DNA of 60,694 nucleotides from Smittium mucronatum (GCA_001953115.1 LSSL01000099.1:1-60694), one strand, 5' to 3'; numbered from the stretch's first letter, positions 24,406-40,077 are shown. Program-made: numbers and translations. Notes: generated by a model from the letters alone, not told the origin.

Positions 24406-25332
24406 AATTCAAAAAATGTAAATCTAATTTGGGAAGAGGATACTAAATTATTTTTGCTAAAATTTAATAGCCTTTAATGAACTTATCTTTTGAAAATATA
24501 CTTTCAAATTTATTCGACAAATAAGTTTCCATATAAGTTTATTATAATTTAAAGGGTGTAAGTTTGATTAGTACATCACATAATGCAAAATAATCGCGTA
24601 AATTTTAGGTTCCAATAACATTTTCCAAAACTTGTATTATCAATATATTTCAACTCTGCAATTGCTATTTGGATAAATTTAAAGATGGATATGTCTATGA
24701 AGGCAAAAATAGTGCTAATTGACTTGTAAAAAATGAATAAAATACTATTAAAGACGTCAAAATTGCAACCAAGCCTATATTTAAAAGGATTTAATATGAA
24801 ATATTCTATTAAGTGGATCTAAATAACTGAAAATACCAAATTATCGAGCTTTCAGTAAAATTGAGTACACAATTTTTATGAAAAATCTAATACAAATAAC
24901 TGGTTAATATGATTTATAAATTAAATTTTTATGCTATGAATATACAGTACCCTTTATAAAGCTTATTAATTTAAAGTATTTCTTAAAGGATATTATAATA
25001 GTTTAACAAAAATGGTGCCTTTTTGATTGAGCTTTTTTCTACCAACTGTAATTCATAAAAAAAACATAAACTTAGATAACCTCATGGAAAATAAATCAGC
25101 TTTATTTATTTCTCACTTAAAAAACTCAAAAATACCTTTATCCTCCGATCCATTCCAGTTTAGCAAGTTATCAGCCCATAATATAGAAATATGGTTTAAA
25201 GTATAAAACCAAGTAGCTAATATTTAATCATATATCAATAAAAATCTTAAAAAAAGTTCTTTTTAAGTGAATTCCCAAAAAAAGAATCAGAAAAATCAAC
25301 TCTTCCCAAATTGGATTTACTTTTTTCGAATT
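24406..25332. mobile_element. possible MITE with 33-bp inverted ends
   Basis: 24406-24438 and the reverse complement of 25300-25332 match at 30 of 33 positions, including the shared core AATTTGGGAAGAG. They bound 861 bp of AT-rich DNA without a coding frame. The left arm is preceded by a degenerate repeat of about 21 bp with AAAAAAGT-like cores. No target-site duplication is evident, so the element boundaries are uncertain. Confidence 0.4.
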
Positions 25333-25465
25333 CGATACTGAAAAGGTGTATAATTATAATTTTATATCAATTATACTAATTATTTTTTCAAACTTACCCA
25401 ACTTTTATGACAAAATTAATCTTAGAAATATATTAAAATATTTTTATTAAAAATATAAGGATTTT

Positions 25466-25489
25466 TATAATTTTATAATTTTATAATTT
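25466..25489. repeat. TATAATTT x3 tandem repeat
   Basis: Three perfect 8-bp units in tandem. Confidence 0.9.
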
Positions 25490-27335
25490 AAAATTTTTTC
25501 TCTTTAGTTATTTATGATTCTTATTTAGAAGACTTTGGCTATAATGCAACTTCAGAATTATATCTACTACTTTTTCTATGAATTAGATATCTACATGATA
25601 TGAAGATTGATTTTTATTAGGATAGATTTTTTTCCTATCCCAAATATTTAGAAAATGAAAAACCTGTTTTAAATTTAAGTATAATAATATATTCATTCTA
25701 TAATTTTTCTTCATTTTCAAAATTAAATATATTCCCTGCCAAACACACCCATTAAACTTAACTTAGACTTAAAATTAAAATTAAATTTACAATCTTAAAA
25801 ATTAAAAAAAATAGTTAGCGTAATTAAATTTATAGCCCAATTTACATTATATAGAATTAAATTAATAAATATTTAAATAAATAAATATATTGTGTGGATA
25901 TATTAGTTACAGAAAAAGTAGACTAGTTCAGTCAGAAATTAAAATATGGCCAAAGTTTTTTATTCAAGTACCTTTAATAGCCGATTAATAAATCCAATTA
26001 AATTTATAAATCAAACAAAAAAATCTCAAAAAATTATTAATTTTAGTAATTTAAAAAACATCTAATTCATATTTTCTATTTAAAAATATGATATATATAA
26101 GATTTAAATGAAATATTAAACTTAAATTCGATTTCCATTCTTTTTTTATTTTTGAATTACGCCTTCCACCAATTAATAATTTTTTTCCTTTCATATATCA
26201 AAATAATTTAAGCAAAAATTTAAATCGATTCTTTCTATATTTTTCTAAACGATTTAAAATAGGGATTAATAAATAAAAATGTTTAGGAATGATTTTTAAA
26301 ACGAGTTTATGGTTTTCTTTAAGTAAAAAAAAAAATTTATTTTTATTTTTATTTTTGTTTTCAACCTCATTATAAAATATTTATAGTGAATATTTTTTAT
26401 ATTACTTGTTGAATATTTCTTGATGATTTTTTATCTTGCACAAAATCATAATATTTTCTCTACTAGAATACGACCTCCAGATTAACTAATCCCATAATAT
26501 ATTTATCAGTATAATATATTTTAGGAAAGCTCAAGATTTTTTTTCTTTTCAGAAACGTTATTAGTTATTTAAAATACACTTTTTAAAAATACACGCGGTC
26601 ATTTTTTAAATTTTAGATCTAATCAGATAAATTCTCATTAATAAGTCAATTATTATGGCTTTAAGCATCGAATTTTTTTTTTTTGAGTAACCTTATAAAA
26701 ATTTTACTTTAATATACGATTTATAATTTAATTTTTAAATCGTAGTATCTTTTCTCTAGTTAATAATTGCAAGAAACATTCACATGTAGTGAAATTTCAC
26801 AATTTCAACTCATATTTTAATTTTTTTAGGAGATTTAATTGAAATTAAAATATCTCTCCTTTAATTTTGGAATAATTTTTTTTTTATATTATTCATTCTC
26901 CCGGTATATTAATTTTTGGATGCTTAACAAGCTCTAAATTTTATTAATATAAACATAAATATGCCTGATTTTTTCATTTTCTGATGAGCTATTTTTCTTA
27001 GAGGCTAAAATATAAATAAAGTTTTTCAACAACTAGAGATGATTTAAGGACTCTTAATCTTTGGAGGGTTTCTTTACTAATTTGATAGATAATAATAATA
27101 ATAATATGTATGCATTTATGTATGTATTGTGTATTTTTTTAGTTTTTTTTTTAATATTATTTTGTATTTGGCTTTTTGACTGTTTTTTTTTAACAGATGG
27201 ATTTGTAAAAAAAGTTATTGATATAAAAATTAAAAATTATTAAGTTTTTAAAATTTTGATATTGGTATATGTTTTATTAAATTTGGCGACAAATAACTTT
27301 AACTCAGACAGTTGATATTTAAAAATTTGGTTTAT

Positions 27336-27394
27336 TTTATTACTATTTTATTGGTTTAAATTTATTACTATTTTATTGGTTTAAATTTATTACT
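27336..27394. repeat. 25-bp perfect tandem duplication plus 9-bp partial
   Basis: 27336-27360 and 27361-27385 are identical 25-mers, followed by the first nine bases of a third copy. The lack of any mismatch suggests a recent slippage event. Confidence 0.9.
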
Positions 27395-28922
27395 CAGTAA
27401 AAATCCATGATTATATTTCTCCGGTGGTCTTATAATTTTTCATTGAGCGTAACCTCTTATGCGGTTTCCATGCTAATAATATTTCATATTAAATAAAAAG
27501 TTTCTGTTTTATAATCACATTATCTTTACGGCTTCATTTTTGGTTTAAATTTTATCTCTTTTCCCTATTCTCATTCAATATATGTTTGAAAAATTCTTTT
27601 TCTTGTTTAATTTATTATTCAATCATATCATATCTGAATATAACTTTATAAAATTATGGTTTATTTAATGCTATCATAATTTTATTAACAAAATAGCTTT
27701 GAGAATATTATTTAATTCTCTTATTGTCTCAAAAAGGTTATTGGATAAAAAAAATAAAGAATTATTATCTTTTTATATTATTTATTCAATTTAATTTTCG
27801 ATTACTTTTATTGTGTGAAAATTTGACGCTGAGATTTCAACAATTACACACAATCATTAGCCCATAAATTCATATATATTAAAGTTTAACGTTCGATTTT
27901 TCTTGAAATAAACCACAAAAACGCTGATTTTATGTGTGGTTTAGATTCTTATTTTATTATTTTGAAAATTTCAAAAAAAAATTTTACTTTCTATTAAATG
28001 AAATTTATAGTAATAATTCAAATCGGAAATTTTTCTTGACTTTAAATTTCACTTTTTTTTCGTATAAAAAAAATTAGATGTTGGAATTTCCTATATTTAT
28101 TAATTTATGTTTTGTTTAAAAAATATAATATTAATTAGCCAGATTTGAATATTTTATAATTAGACATAAATTATCTATTTTTTTTTAAAAAAAAAATCCA
28201 AGTAGAATTATTTAAACATGTATTTTTCTGTTCATTTGGATACATAATAAATTATTTCATTAAGTTATAGAACTCGAATTATATATTATAATATGATTTC
28301 TTCAACTTTTTTATTTACGTTTTTATTTTTTTGGTGATCCATGAAAAAAAGTGTTTATGCGACATCATTGGAAATTTGTTATTTCAAAAATATGTACGAT
28401 TTTCTTTCAATTAATTTTTAATTTATGAATACCGAGGATTTTTTTATAGAGTTTTTTTCCATTATTTTATTTAATTTTATTTGAAATCTTCTTTAAAAAA
28501 AAAATCAAATTTACAAAATATTTGAGTCTTAAAGGGTCTTCCTGAGTATAAACTACATCTTTAATATAATTTAAATTAGACTTATTTTGAGTTTAAATTT
28601 TAAATAAATTTTTTTTTGCATGATTCCCAAAATTTTTAATATATTTGAATTCTTTTTCATCTAAATTTGAAATTGTTGTTTTTTTACAAACTTTTACTAA
28701 TAAATACCTTGATTATTTTTTTTTCATGAAAACCCCAAAAAATTAATCCGAATTATCTGAAATCGAAAACTCCATCTTTTTATATTAAAATCTACAAATT
28801 ATATCGAGTTAGTTGTTTATTTTGGAAAATATAGTATAATTTTGTAAAAAAAAAAGTTCAATTATCAAATTTTTAAGGTTAAATGGTTTTTTCCCACAAA
28901 ATCTGGAAAAAATATATGAGGC

Positions 28923-29479
28923 CTGGAAATTTCCGCAAATTCAGGAAAATCCGCTCAGAATCTATTTCTTAACTGTCATTATAGTCAAAGAATTTCGAAA
29001 AAATCCCGCAAAAAATTTTCACAGACTTTATTGGACAACTTTTTTTTGATTCCGTTCATTCATTCACTGTTCCAAATATCTACCCTATATTTTTTATTCT
29101 ATTTTGGGACCCAGGAACACTATGAAGCTTATTTTTTCCTAGTTATCATTTTATATTTGAAGGTTAACTAGGCTTATCTAATTATTGGCAATTATAGTAA
29201 ATCTAGTCTTTTGAAATATAGGATAGATATGGTGATAATTTAACCACTACTCCTGATAGGGTAAAAATGAGACATATTTATTGAAAAAATCTTAGCGTAA
29301 AGGCGAAATAATAGCTTTTATAAAATATTGTTGGCGATTTATTATAGCTTATGTTAATTTTTAGAAAAAAGAAAAAAATAACCAATTTTTTTATTTCAAA
29401 AAAAAAAATTTGGACAAAAATGACTTATATAAAAATTAAAAATCTATAAAAAGTTTCCAGGATTTGTGGATATTTCCAG
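28923..29479. mobile_element. nested palindromic structure, possible foldback element
   Basis: 28923-28948 and the reverse complement of 29454-29479 match at 22 of 26 bases (both start CTGGAAAT). Inside lie further inverted pairs: 29077-29092 against 29215-29230 (ATATCTAYCCTATATT) and CCTAGTTA at 29138-29145 against TAACTAGG at 29165-29172. The inner two pairs share a centre near 29154. There is no coding frame. Confidence 0.35.
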
Positions 29480-30677
29480 ACTTTTTCTGCCGATAAACGC
29501 CAACCAATTTTTTAATATAATTTCATATCATTTAAAAGTTAAAAACAAATAAAAAATATTATCTCTTCTAAAATTATCGATAATAAAGGGAAATGAAAAG
29601 GAAAATAAAAAATTATGCTTTAAAAAGGATATTAATGGTAAAATAATGAGCTTAATAAAATTTTCTTCTCACTATTTATCAAAGATTTCTTGAGACGCAG
29701 GTTTATGAGAAAGTTGATACATATATAAAAAAAATTTCAAAATATTTTGTGCTATTAGGTATTCAAATAAATAAACACCCTTAAATATAACAAACACATA
29801 ACATATGAATATAGTCCAAATAAATTGGAATAATTGAAACTTTTTAGAGTTTTTTTAAAATTCAAATAAGAATCGCAGTTTGGTTTAAATAGAGGGAAAA
29901 ACTTGTTAATTGGATTATAATTGTAAAAAACGAGTAAAAATGGAAAATTTGCGCTTAACTGAGTTTCAATTATATATCGGAATGTGGGATAATTTACCAT
30001 TATAATTGATTTTTTGAAAAATAATTTGATTTTATAATATATTTAGATATTTCACAATCTTAAAGATTAACTTCGGTTTTTACAAACACCTAGGCTATAA
30101 ATGTAATCAAATAATGATTTCATTTTTACTAGGTACTTGATTAATTTACCTAAATAATTTTCATGGATATCGTTCTTATAAAATTATACAAAACTTGCAA
30201 TAAATACAAGTGTGTAAATATATTGACTAAAATATTTTTCTTTTAATAAAAAAATAATTACTTTAGATTTCATTTAAGTAATTTCATATTTAATATTATA
30301 AAACTTTTTAAGGGAAGACGAGGCTATTAATCTCACCTCCGAGTAAATTCACCAGTATATGTTTCTATAAATTATGAATCTCAATGAATAGATACATATT
30401 TTGATAAATTAAAGATACAGAACTTCTCTAATTTAATTATTTGATTTTTTTATTGTCATTGATATGCTATGAACTTAGAGGAATGAGAAAATTCAAGAAA
30501 AATATAAATTTATATAAAAATGATCGCTTACTTTTTTTACTATTCTTTTTAAAGCAGAGAATATTTTTCTGCCGTTTTTCTTAGCTTTTTGATGAGCCCC
30601 GCCTCTTGAAAAAGGCTAATATAAACTATTTCAAATACAAAGAATTTTTTTAAGGATTCTTTCCTTGTATCTTCAAT

Positions 30678-30687
30678 CCCCCCCCCC
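30678..30687. repeat. poly-C tract (10 C)
   Basis: Ten consecutive C residues in AT-rich DNA. Confidence 0.95.
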
Positions 30688-33370
30688 TCAAACCAAATTC
30701 TTCAAAGAACGTATTTTAACAAATGTTACGTAAATAGTGAAAATTTTCTCATATATACAAGAAGTCCGTATTTTCATATAATTTTTTATAATTAAAAAGT
30801 ATTTTATTCGGGTAAGTACAAAAAATATTGTGTAAATTTCAAATATAGACAATTTAATGAAGGTTTAGTGACACTTACGATATCATTAAATTACTAATTT
30901 AAACAACGCATTAGTATATCTGTAGATTTATTGGAGATATACCAGAAGGGTTTTCAAAAACTTCCACAATCAATAGTCCCGATACTACCTCACTTCTGGT
31001 ATATTTTATGCAATTTAAGATATATTGGTATTCACAGATAAATTCGCGAGATTCTTCCTAAATAAATGTCTATATTAAGCCAATTTCTCCATTCAAACAA
31101 TGCTAATCTAGCTTAAGTTAAAATTATTTGTGAGAGTTATTAAGACCGCCCAAACCAATTTTTTGAAGCAGCTTTAAAAAATGTGAGAAAATTTTAATCT
31201 TTACTAAGAAATTCATTATATGAGGTTTCATTCGACTAATTTTCGTGTTTTAAAAGGACATAAGGAACTTAGGGGGTTGAAAAAAATAAATTTACATTTG
31301 ATCAGCATATTATTATCTTTCTTTGCATTTTTCATTATTAAATCTAACTCAAATTTTAAATTAATTAAATTAAAGTTTGAATTTATTTACTTATTTATTT
31401 GATATAAATATTTTTATTTAACGCTTATAATATGGCATATTATCTATTTTTTGATGTAATCACCTTTCATTTTGTAACAATTTAAGTGCTAAAATAGTTT
31501 AGGCTTCGTAAAAAGTAAAAAAATGACCTTGAAAATATTTTCTATATAAATAAATTAAATATTTAAGCTTGAGCCCAATTAGGGTTTTTATTTTTTATTT
31601 GGATCGCAATTTTTTTAAAAAAAACCCCAATAAATAATCATGGTAAAAAATTTTTGCCTTCGGCTTTTAATTTGGGGAATTTGGCCCAAATTTATACAAA
31701 AATTTTGTTTATTCATAAATCCAAAATGTATTTTTTTATAGTTGAATTATAAATATTTCATTTTTTGGGTGGAGAAAGCTAAATATATATAAAATAAACT
31801 TTATTTTTCAACACTCATAAAACCCAATTAAATATTAAATATTCCTTTTAGTTTTATTTTTTGTAAAAAAAATGCTATTTAACAATTTTTTTGGGCTTTT
31901 TTTAATACTTTTTCTAATAATTTACATGTATTTTAAATATATTAAATTTATGCGCTTTTTATGAGTTAAATGTAATATATTCCAGTTTTGTGAGTTTATT
32001 GTATATAAATGCTTCAGTTTATTTTAATCTGTAATTTTTCAGATTTGAAAATTGCACTCGAAAAATGTGTCACTTTATTCATTTGATAGTCTTGTTAAAA
32101 TAAAATTAAGTTAATGATATTTCTGCTCAAGATTTTTTTTCTAATTTATAATTTAAAAGATTTGATTTATATGAGATTTATTCTTTGAAAATAAATATAC
32201 TGAGTTTAATAAGTAAAAGACACAATTAAATTTCATTACTGAAAATTACGGGTAAAATTAAAAAAAAATTATTGCGATGAAAATTTTACTATGATTTAAC
32301 AAAGAAATTTGAATAAAAATAATATATTAATTATTTTTGAGATTTTTGGGTTCGAAAAATTGCAAGATTTCAAGAAAAGATTTGATTATTTCATTAAGTG
32401 TGAATTTAAAAGATTAATCTGTCAAAATAAAAATATAGCTTGAAACTTTAATAAAACTAAATTATTATAGAAAAAATTACCTATTTTATTTTTACTGTAA
32501 ATGAAAATCAATTTTAAATTTTATTATAAAATTAAATTATCAAAAAAAATTTAATTATTGTTAATGGAATAAGAAAAAAAATTTGTAACACCTTTATTTG
32601 AAATGAGATTATCAATTTTTTTTAATCTAGTTTTTTTTTCAACTGTGCATTGAATAAATGTAAAAAAATCGCTTTTATTTTACATTAATATAAACATTAA
32701 TAATACTCATATTAACAAAATAACTTTTGAAATAATATGATTTTATTTCTTAGTAATTTATGATCCAGAGAATGGATCATAATATTAAATATATATCCAT
32801 AACTTGTATTTTTTGAAATAAATAAGAAAAGTTTAGCGCTATTAATAAGACCGAATGCCGAAAAATAATAAATCAAATGTTGAAAAATAACCAAATACTC
32901 AGATAAAATTTATCATTTAATTTTTTCCAGAAATTTACACGTATGATTTTAATTAAAAATCTTCAAAAAAAAAAAAAAAAAGCAATTTTCAAAATTTATT
33001 CTAATTATATTATATTTGATCGCCTTTGAGATCAAAATCCAAAAAAAATCAAAGGTATAACTAAAAACGGAATGATTTTTGTTGCATATTAAGGACTTTT
33101 TAAAATAAAACTAAACTAGAAAATAATAGGTGCTTTATGTCTCCCAAATACGATGTTTTTTTGGCTGCTTATAGGCTATAATAATTTTCTATTTCATCGC
33201 CTTAAAATTATATTTTTTATCTGGAATCTCAAAAACATGGATAAATGGAAATAATTCATCTTTTATTTACATCAAATTTCACCCTTAAGAGGATATTTTA
33301 CTCACAAAAAAAACAGGTAATAAAATTTTTTTGCGAAATATTTCATGTAAGAAATAAAAAAATCGATTTT

Positions 33371-33390
33371 ATTTGATTTGATTTGATTTG
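33371..33390. repeat. (ATTTG)4 microsatellite
   Basis: Four perfect ATTTG units, followed by ATTTT and one more ATTTG. Confidence 0.9.
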
Positions 33391-36300
33391 ATTTTATTTG
33401 AAAATTATAATTAATCTATTTTAGAAAAAAACTGAGTTAATTTTAAATATTACTAATAGAAATATTTAATAAAGTTAGAAAAAATTGTTTATAATGAGAT
33501 ATTTCTGCGTATTTTTAAAGAAATATGCAAATTCAATTAATCGTGTAAAACAAATAATGTATAATTAGTTTATTTATTTGAAATTTAATCATCATCACTT
33601 CTAATTATCAGATTTTTTCTAAAAATTTGTTTTAAATTTAAGAAAAACTTGTATCATTTCAATGTTTATTTTATTTTTCTCCGAATATCTTGGTTTCTAT
33701 AAATGTACTTTTATAATTTTAGCATTATATGGAATTTTTAATTTTTTTTAAAATATACTGATATTTATACTAAAAATCTATTGGCTTTTTCACTATAAAA
33801 ATATTTATTTATTATTTATTATTGATTTATTTTTATATTTTAAAATAGTTATTTTTCTTAGTATTAATAGAAGATATTTTAAATCCGCTTTTGTAGTCAT
33901 AACAGAAGAAAATCAATTAATTCGATAAAGAATGTGAGCTAAAAAAAAGCTGGGAATTTTCCAACTATTAACTTGAGATAAAAAAATTAAATGATCGATT
34001 TAAATAATATATGAGATTTTCTAGATAGTGAATTTTTTTTGATTAATTGAATACACAAATATAATTATTCTTTGTGGAATTAGTTGTTTATCTTAGAAAA
34101 AAAAATCAGTTTGTATTTGAAACATATTTTTCTTTGAAAATATTTTAAAAAAATTTAAAGAAAAAAACCAAAGATTAAATTTTCTTCAATTTAATAAATC
34201 TAGTTTAAAATTAAAGCAATTATTTTTTCTATTAAAAATTTGATTTTTTTAATGGTTTTTTTTAAAAAAATTAATAATATTCAAGGTAGAAATTGATATT
34301 ATGTATGAGAATTTTTAATTATTTATACAATAAAAAATATCTATCGATGTTTCAAAGATTAAATTTGGAACTTACAATTATTAATTGTAAAGTTGAAAAG
34401 TATTATTAATATTTAGGAATTTTTTATAGCTTGAATATGAATATTTTCTATAAATTATAAGTAAGGATTCTTTATTTTTATTTTTAAAACAAGAATGATG
34501 TTTTTATTAGTTTTATTTTTCAAATATACAAATAATGCCAAAATATTATTTTTATCTAATATTAATAATATAAATTGTATTTATTTTTTAGAGTTACTTG
34601 CTTCTAATTTGTTTTTAGACGCATTTATTAGAGCTTGAAATATTTTAAGAGCTCAAAATAAATAAATAAATAAATCATTTGTTCTAAAAAATTGGGTCAA
34701 AGTAAATTTTAAACAATATAGTCAAAATTATTTGGATAAAATCATGTTTTCAAATAAACTTACCATTAAATTAATTTTCTAGGATATTCTATTAGATTTT
34801 TAATAATTTTTTTATTTAATTTACATAAAAAATATGGATGGTGTATGCTTAATATATAATATTATAATTTTTAAAAGTCATGCAAATGTATTGTTATCTT
34901 TAAGTTTATAATAAAAAAATATATTGATGATTTTTACAAATAGAAAATAAATTTCTTTATAAAATTTTATATGAATACCTTATCTCTTATAATTAAAATG
35001 AAATCAAAAAGAAAAAAGGAGAGAATTTCGCATATATTAGATAAATTATCGTAATAATGCATTAATAAATATTTTTCCAGAAAATTAAAAAAATGCAAAG
35101 GTTCAAATTGCTAATTCCTAGTTTTTTTTACACATGTGTTATTCGTTAAAAAAATCGTTATAAAAAATTAAAAGGCATATTTTACAATATCTTATTTGAT
35201 TAATAAATATATGTTCTTTAAAGAAATGAAATTTAATCTTTAAATAAATCTCATTATATAATAAAATGCAATATCAATTTCCTAATTCATACAATTTTCT
35301 TTAAAACTTACTTTAATTAGTTAATATAACCTCTCATTAATTAATAAAAATCTTATCATGGCTATTTGAAAATTACTTGAATTGATTTATTAATAAATCT
35401 ATTAAAATTTAGTGTAATTGAGATTTTTTATGAGAGAAACTGCTAGAGAGCAGATATTTTCTATTAAATTTTTAGAAATTATTCAATTTGATGAAATTAA
35501 AATTACTAATTTATAGTTTGTTGGATAAACTTGGCTACATTTAAAAATCATCTCCTATTGTTAAAATACAATAAAAATATTGGATTAGAATATTTGAAAA
35601 TCTTTATAATATCAACCTTTTTTTAGTTTGAATCATATTTGTATAGAGATTTAAAACATCTCCAAAATAATTAAAGTGAATAAACATACTATGCCTAATC
35701 ATTTTAATTAATTTATAAAATAAGGAGCTTTTTCATTGAATTGATATTTTTATTTCATAATAACTTTATTCCTTATTAGCACAATGTTTCCATTTTAGGA
35801 AAGTGTAAAATTTTAATGGATAAGCTTCTGTTATTGAAAAGAATCTCTACTACTTAAACAATAGCATTTGTTATTTAAAGATTAAATGGAATTTTATCCA
35901 ATTTTTTGCACAGGGGAAAAATTCCGGTCTTTAACAAAACCCCCCGTTTAAGCGTTTGTTTTTAGAAATTAGAAATAATTCGAGGAAAAAAACAAAAAAA
36001 AAAAATTATGAAAAACATTACATATTTTGAAAACCTCTTTTTCATTTCGAAATATAACTTTTCATTAAGATTTAAAAGAGTTATTTAGAACTAAATAAGA
36101 TAAATAAATAATTTTGTAACATTTAAACATTCTAATTGAGTTATAATTTATCTACATCAACTAATAAAAATAATATATTTTACTAATTAAAACCAAGTGA
36201 TATATTAATATTAATTTTATTTGCAAATAGGTAAAAAAAAAATTTCCTTGAGTTTTATCGAAAAGACTGGGGAAAATTTTTTTTAATACATGTGCGATAT

Positions 36301-39300
36301 CATTAATAGTACTCCATTAAGATAATTTATCTATTAATTACATTATAATTATTTTCTCAACTAGAAAAATAAAAGATTGGAAGAGAGCTAAGTATAAATT
36401 TTATAAGATTGAATTAATATGCTATTTTAATGGTATTAAAAGCTATCTATAATAAATTTTAGTTCTTAAATTATTTTTTAGACTTAATGAAATAAAGAAA
36501 ATGAAGTAAAATTAGCCTACTTGTAGGAATTTTTTTTAAAAATAAGTAGTATATATCACCACCAAGAATAAAAAAAAATTGCTTATTATTTTTAATTGGT
36601 TTTTATAAAAAAATAAAAGTTATATTATGGAAAAAATGGGGCTGAGACTGTCAAATTTACCCATAAAACTATAATTATTACGTATTAATGATAGAAAGGT
36701 TTAATAATTTACATTTAAGATGCAATCTTATTATAATTTTTTAATTAAAAATCAGTTGATTAAAGCTTAGAAAAATATTTTACGCTTTATTACTTTCATT
36801 TTTTCCATAAACTTTTTTTAAACAAACATTGATATTTTCACTGGTAGAATATGAAGCTTTAAATTTTATCATTAAAACAGATTTTTTATTTTCAAAACTT
36901 GTAAGAATAATTCGGAAAGAAATTTGATTAGATAATACTCTAAATATTACAAATTTGCAATAAATTCTAAAATATTTATGTAATGTTTCTATAGATTTTA
37001 CTTGAATGAAACTAAATTATATGCAAAATTTCAGTATTTTAACTTCAGGAACCATAATTTTATAAATTTTAAACGTTTTGGGTACAAAAAATCAATTTAT
37101 TTTGAGAAATAAAATGATATAAATTCTAAAAAAATAGGTATAAAAAGAAAAATTTGATTAAGTTAAAAATTTCTTAATTTTATTGGCTTCATAACTTTAT
37201 TATTACAACATTAGTTTATCATAACAAAAAAGATAAATTTATTTAAATGAAAAATATTTTAAATAAAAATTAGCTTATAATTTACATTACAACCTTCTAG
37301 CTTAATTGTTGGAATTGAAGACTCTTCTTGTAATCGAAAACTTTTAGGGTAAAAATATAATATAAAACTCTGATAAAAATAATCACGCTTGCAAAGTTAT
37401 TTTATTTTGATAAATTTTTTCAATTATTACTAATAAATTATATTTAAATTTGGTTATAATAAAAAATATCCACCAGTTCTCTAAAATTATCTAACTAAAT
37501 TATAGAAAAAATATTTATTATTATTCACAATTGAATCTAAAAACCTCTTTTAAAACTAAAATAAAAAATATAAATCTAATACAATCTAATATCTACAAAT
37601 TTAAATTCAACACAGAATTTTTTCCTCCCGATATCAATATTTAATAATTTCTATAAATCAAATCAATTTGTTTAATTATAATTAAAAAATTCAAGAGAAA
37701 ATATACATTTATGAACCTCTATTAATAACTTGAGAATTTTAATTTTATTTATTATTTAAAATATTTTAACTTTTAATGTAATGGAATTTTAGATAAAATA
37801 ATGTAGCTTTGTATAAACATCTTTAAATTTGACAGTTAATAATCTAAATTATTGTTCAAAAAAATAAATAAAATCAGCTAAGCTTAATTAAAATTTAAAA
37901 AATCAAAACAAAATTTTATTTATTAAAAATTTCAATTGATAAAATACAACACACTCAAAAAATTAAACCCTTGATAAAACTGGAACACACCCACGTAAGT
38001 TATTTATGTTCAGTTTTTTTTTTTTTTGTACCACTGAATTTTATTTTAAGATAAATTTTGAGTGATATAGATGGTATTTGTTACATTATCAATTATTTAT
38101 TATTACTTTTGGTTGAAAATTATTAAAAATTAAATTCAATTTAAAAAATTCTGTTTCATTTGTAGATCTTCCAATTTCATAAAAAATATTCGATTGATGT
38201 TATATGATACATATTTGCCTTCAAAAAGTATTAATGTCTTCCAATTTATTGAAATACATATTAGAACGAATTTTATGTAGTATCATATAAATTGATGTGT
38301 TTCATATCCAATAGATTTTTTTTTCGGTCTTAAAAAAACGAAAAAAAAAACCCGAATTTATTTATAATTCAGGGATCTTTCCAAAAACATTTTTATTATA
38401 GATTTTTTAAAACTATATTCAAAATTTCAAAAACTTGCCTTAAATCAAACACGAAAATACTAAATTTTAGTAAAGTCCAATATTTGTTTCGGCTAGCATA
38501 TTTTTTTTTTAAACCTAAATCTGTTGAATTTTTTTTAACGTCTAATTTAATAAGCTTTAGTAACATTTATTTATATAAATATTCAAATATTAGTTTCCAG
38601 GTTAATGTATGATATATATACTATTCTATGAAATTGAAATTACATTTATATTAGCCCTAATAAATTCTCCAAAAAAAAAAAGAAATACTCAAAATTCTCC
38701 ATAGACCTTATTGATAAAAATAAAAATAAGATTATATTAAGATTATTAATAAATAAAACATGTCAAAAAGACCTTTTTTTTCGCATATTGTAATCCTAAT
38801 CAAGTTTTTAGTTTTTTTAAATCATAAAAAACAACATTCATAATAAATTTTAATGGTATTATAAACCTCTTTTCTAACTGATATTTTGGATAGATATTTT
38901 ATAGAAGTATTTTATATGTTTTTTTTTTGAAAATTAGTATCTTTTTCGCACAATATTATTTATAAATTTTGAGATCTTTCGGAAATTCTTTTTATTTAAA
39001 AAACTATAAAGAGTAAAAAAAACCGTTTTTTACTTTTTAAACGATATTGAGATTTTGAAATACATTTTTTCTTAGCTTCAACAGAATTTTTTGGTTTAAG
39101 GTCTTTCTATTTACAAATAATACCCCATTCCGTTTAAAATACCATTGGATTAATTCGAAAAATGTTTTTGATATTATTGATATAAATATGAATAAAATAT
39201 CACAACATAAATAAATATTATACTACATAATTTATTTCGATTTTTTCGTTCCTATTTATTTCAAGGATTCTAATTTTATTTAAAGCTTTTGTTCTTTACT

Positions 39301-40077
39301 ATATAAATAATTTTTTATTTTCACTGAATTTTTTTTCATTTATTTACATTTTTTAAAAAAATTTGAAAAAAATTATTGAAATAAACTGCTTCTACATTCG
39401 AAAAACTTGATAAATCTAAAAATAATTTTATATACGATTTTTTAAGTAATACCGAAAAAATATATTATATTTTAAAAGTGATAAAAGATATTTTTTATAA
39501 AGTTTTTAAATATAAAATGTGTAAAAAAATCGGTAAAATTTCGTGTGAATTGGAATATTTATCAATATAACACAATAACGACTCAACAGTGGCTTTTGAG
39601 TATAACAAACTCAAAAAATTGGTAAATATTACAAAAAAATAGATAAAAATACAATTTATCAGATATTTTCGAAAAAATAAATCAATTGATTAATCTGTAA
39701 TAAAATGGTGGGCTCACATTTTATTGTAGGCGGAGTTAAGCCATTTTTATATTCTAAAATTCTAGGTACTCTTGAAGACTTTTTTATTCATTTTTTTAGT
39801 CAATTCGACTATTTAGTCATTTATTTTATTTTGAAATTTTTTTAAATTATTCAGTTTGTTTTTACCAGTATTTAGCTAAGTATTTTTATTGTTTACTTAG
39901 TATTCTCCGTAAAATATGAAATTATCTTTTGGCTTAATCTTTATGGTTATTTTTATTAGTTATTTAGTGGATTTATTAATCAAAAAGTGCTACTGGAGTG
40001 GTTATTTGCAACCACGATTTGATCGATTCCAGTGCTTACCATTTTTGGTTTGCCCCAGAATCTGTATCGTGGAGAGT

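Larger units (their letters stand above)
21721..40077. other. AT-rich gene desert, left part
   Basis: About 18 kb with no frame longer than about 80 codons and no recognisable coding, tRNA or rRNA sequence. Apart from the repeats listed separately it is A/T runs with scattered stops. Degraded mobile elements are a plausible origin, but none can be named. Confidence 0.7.
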
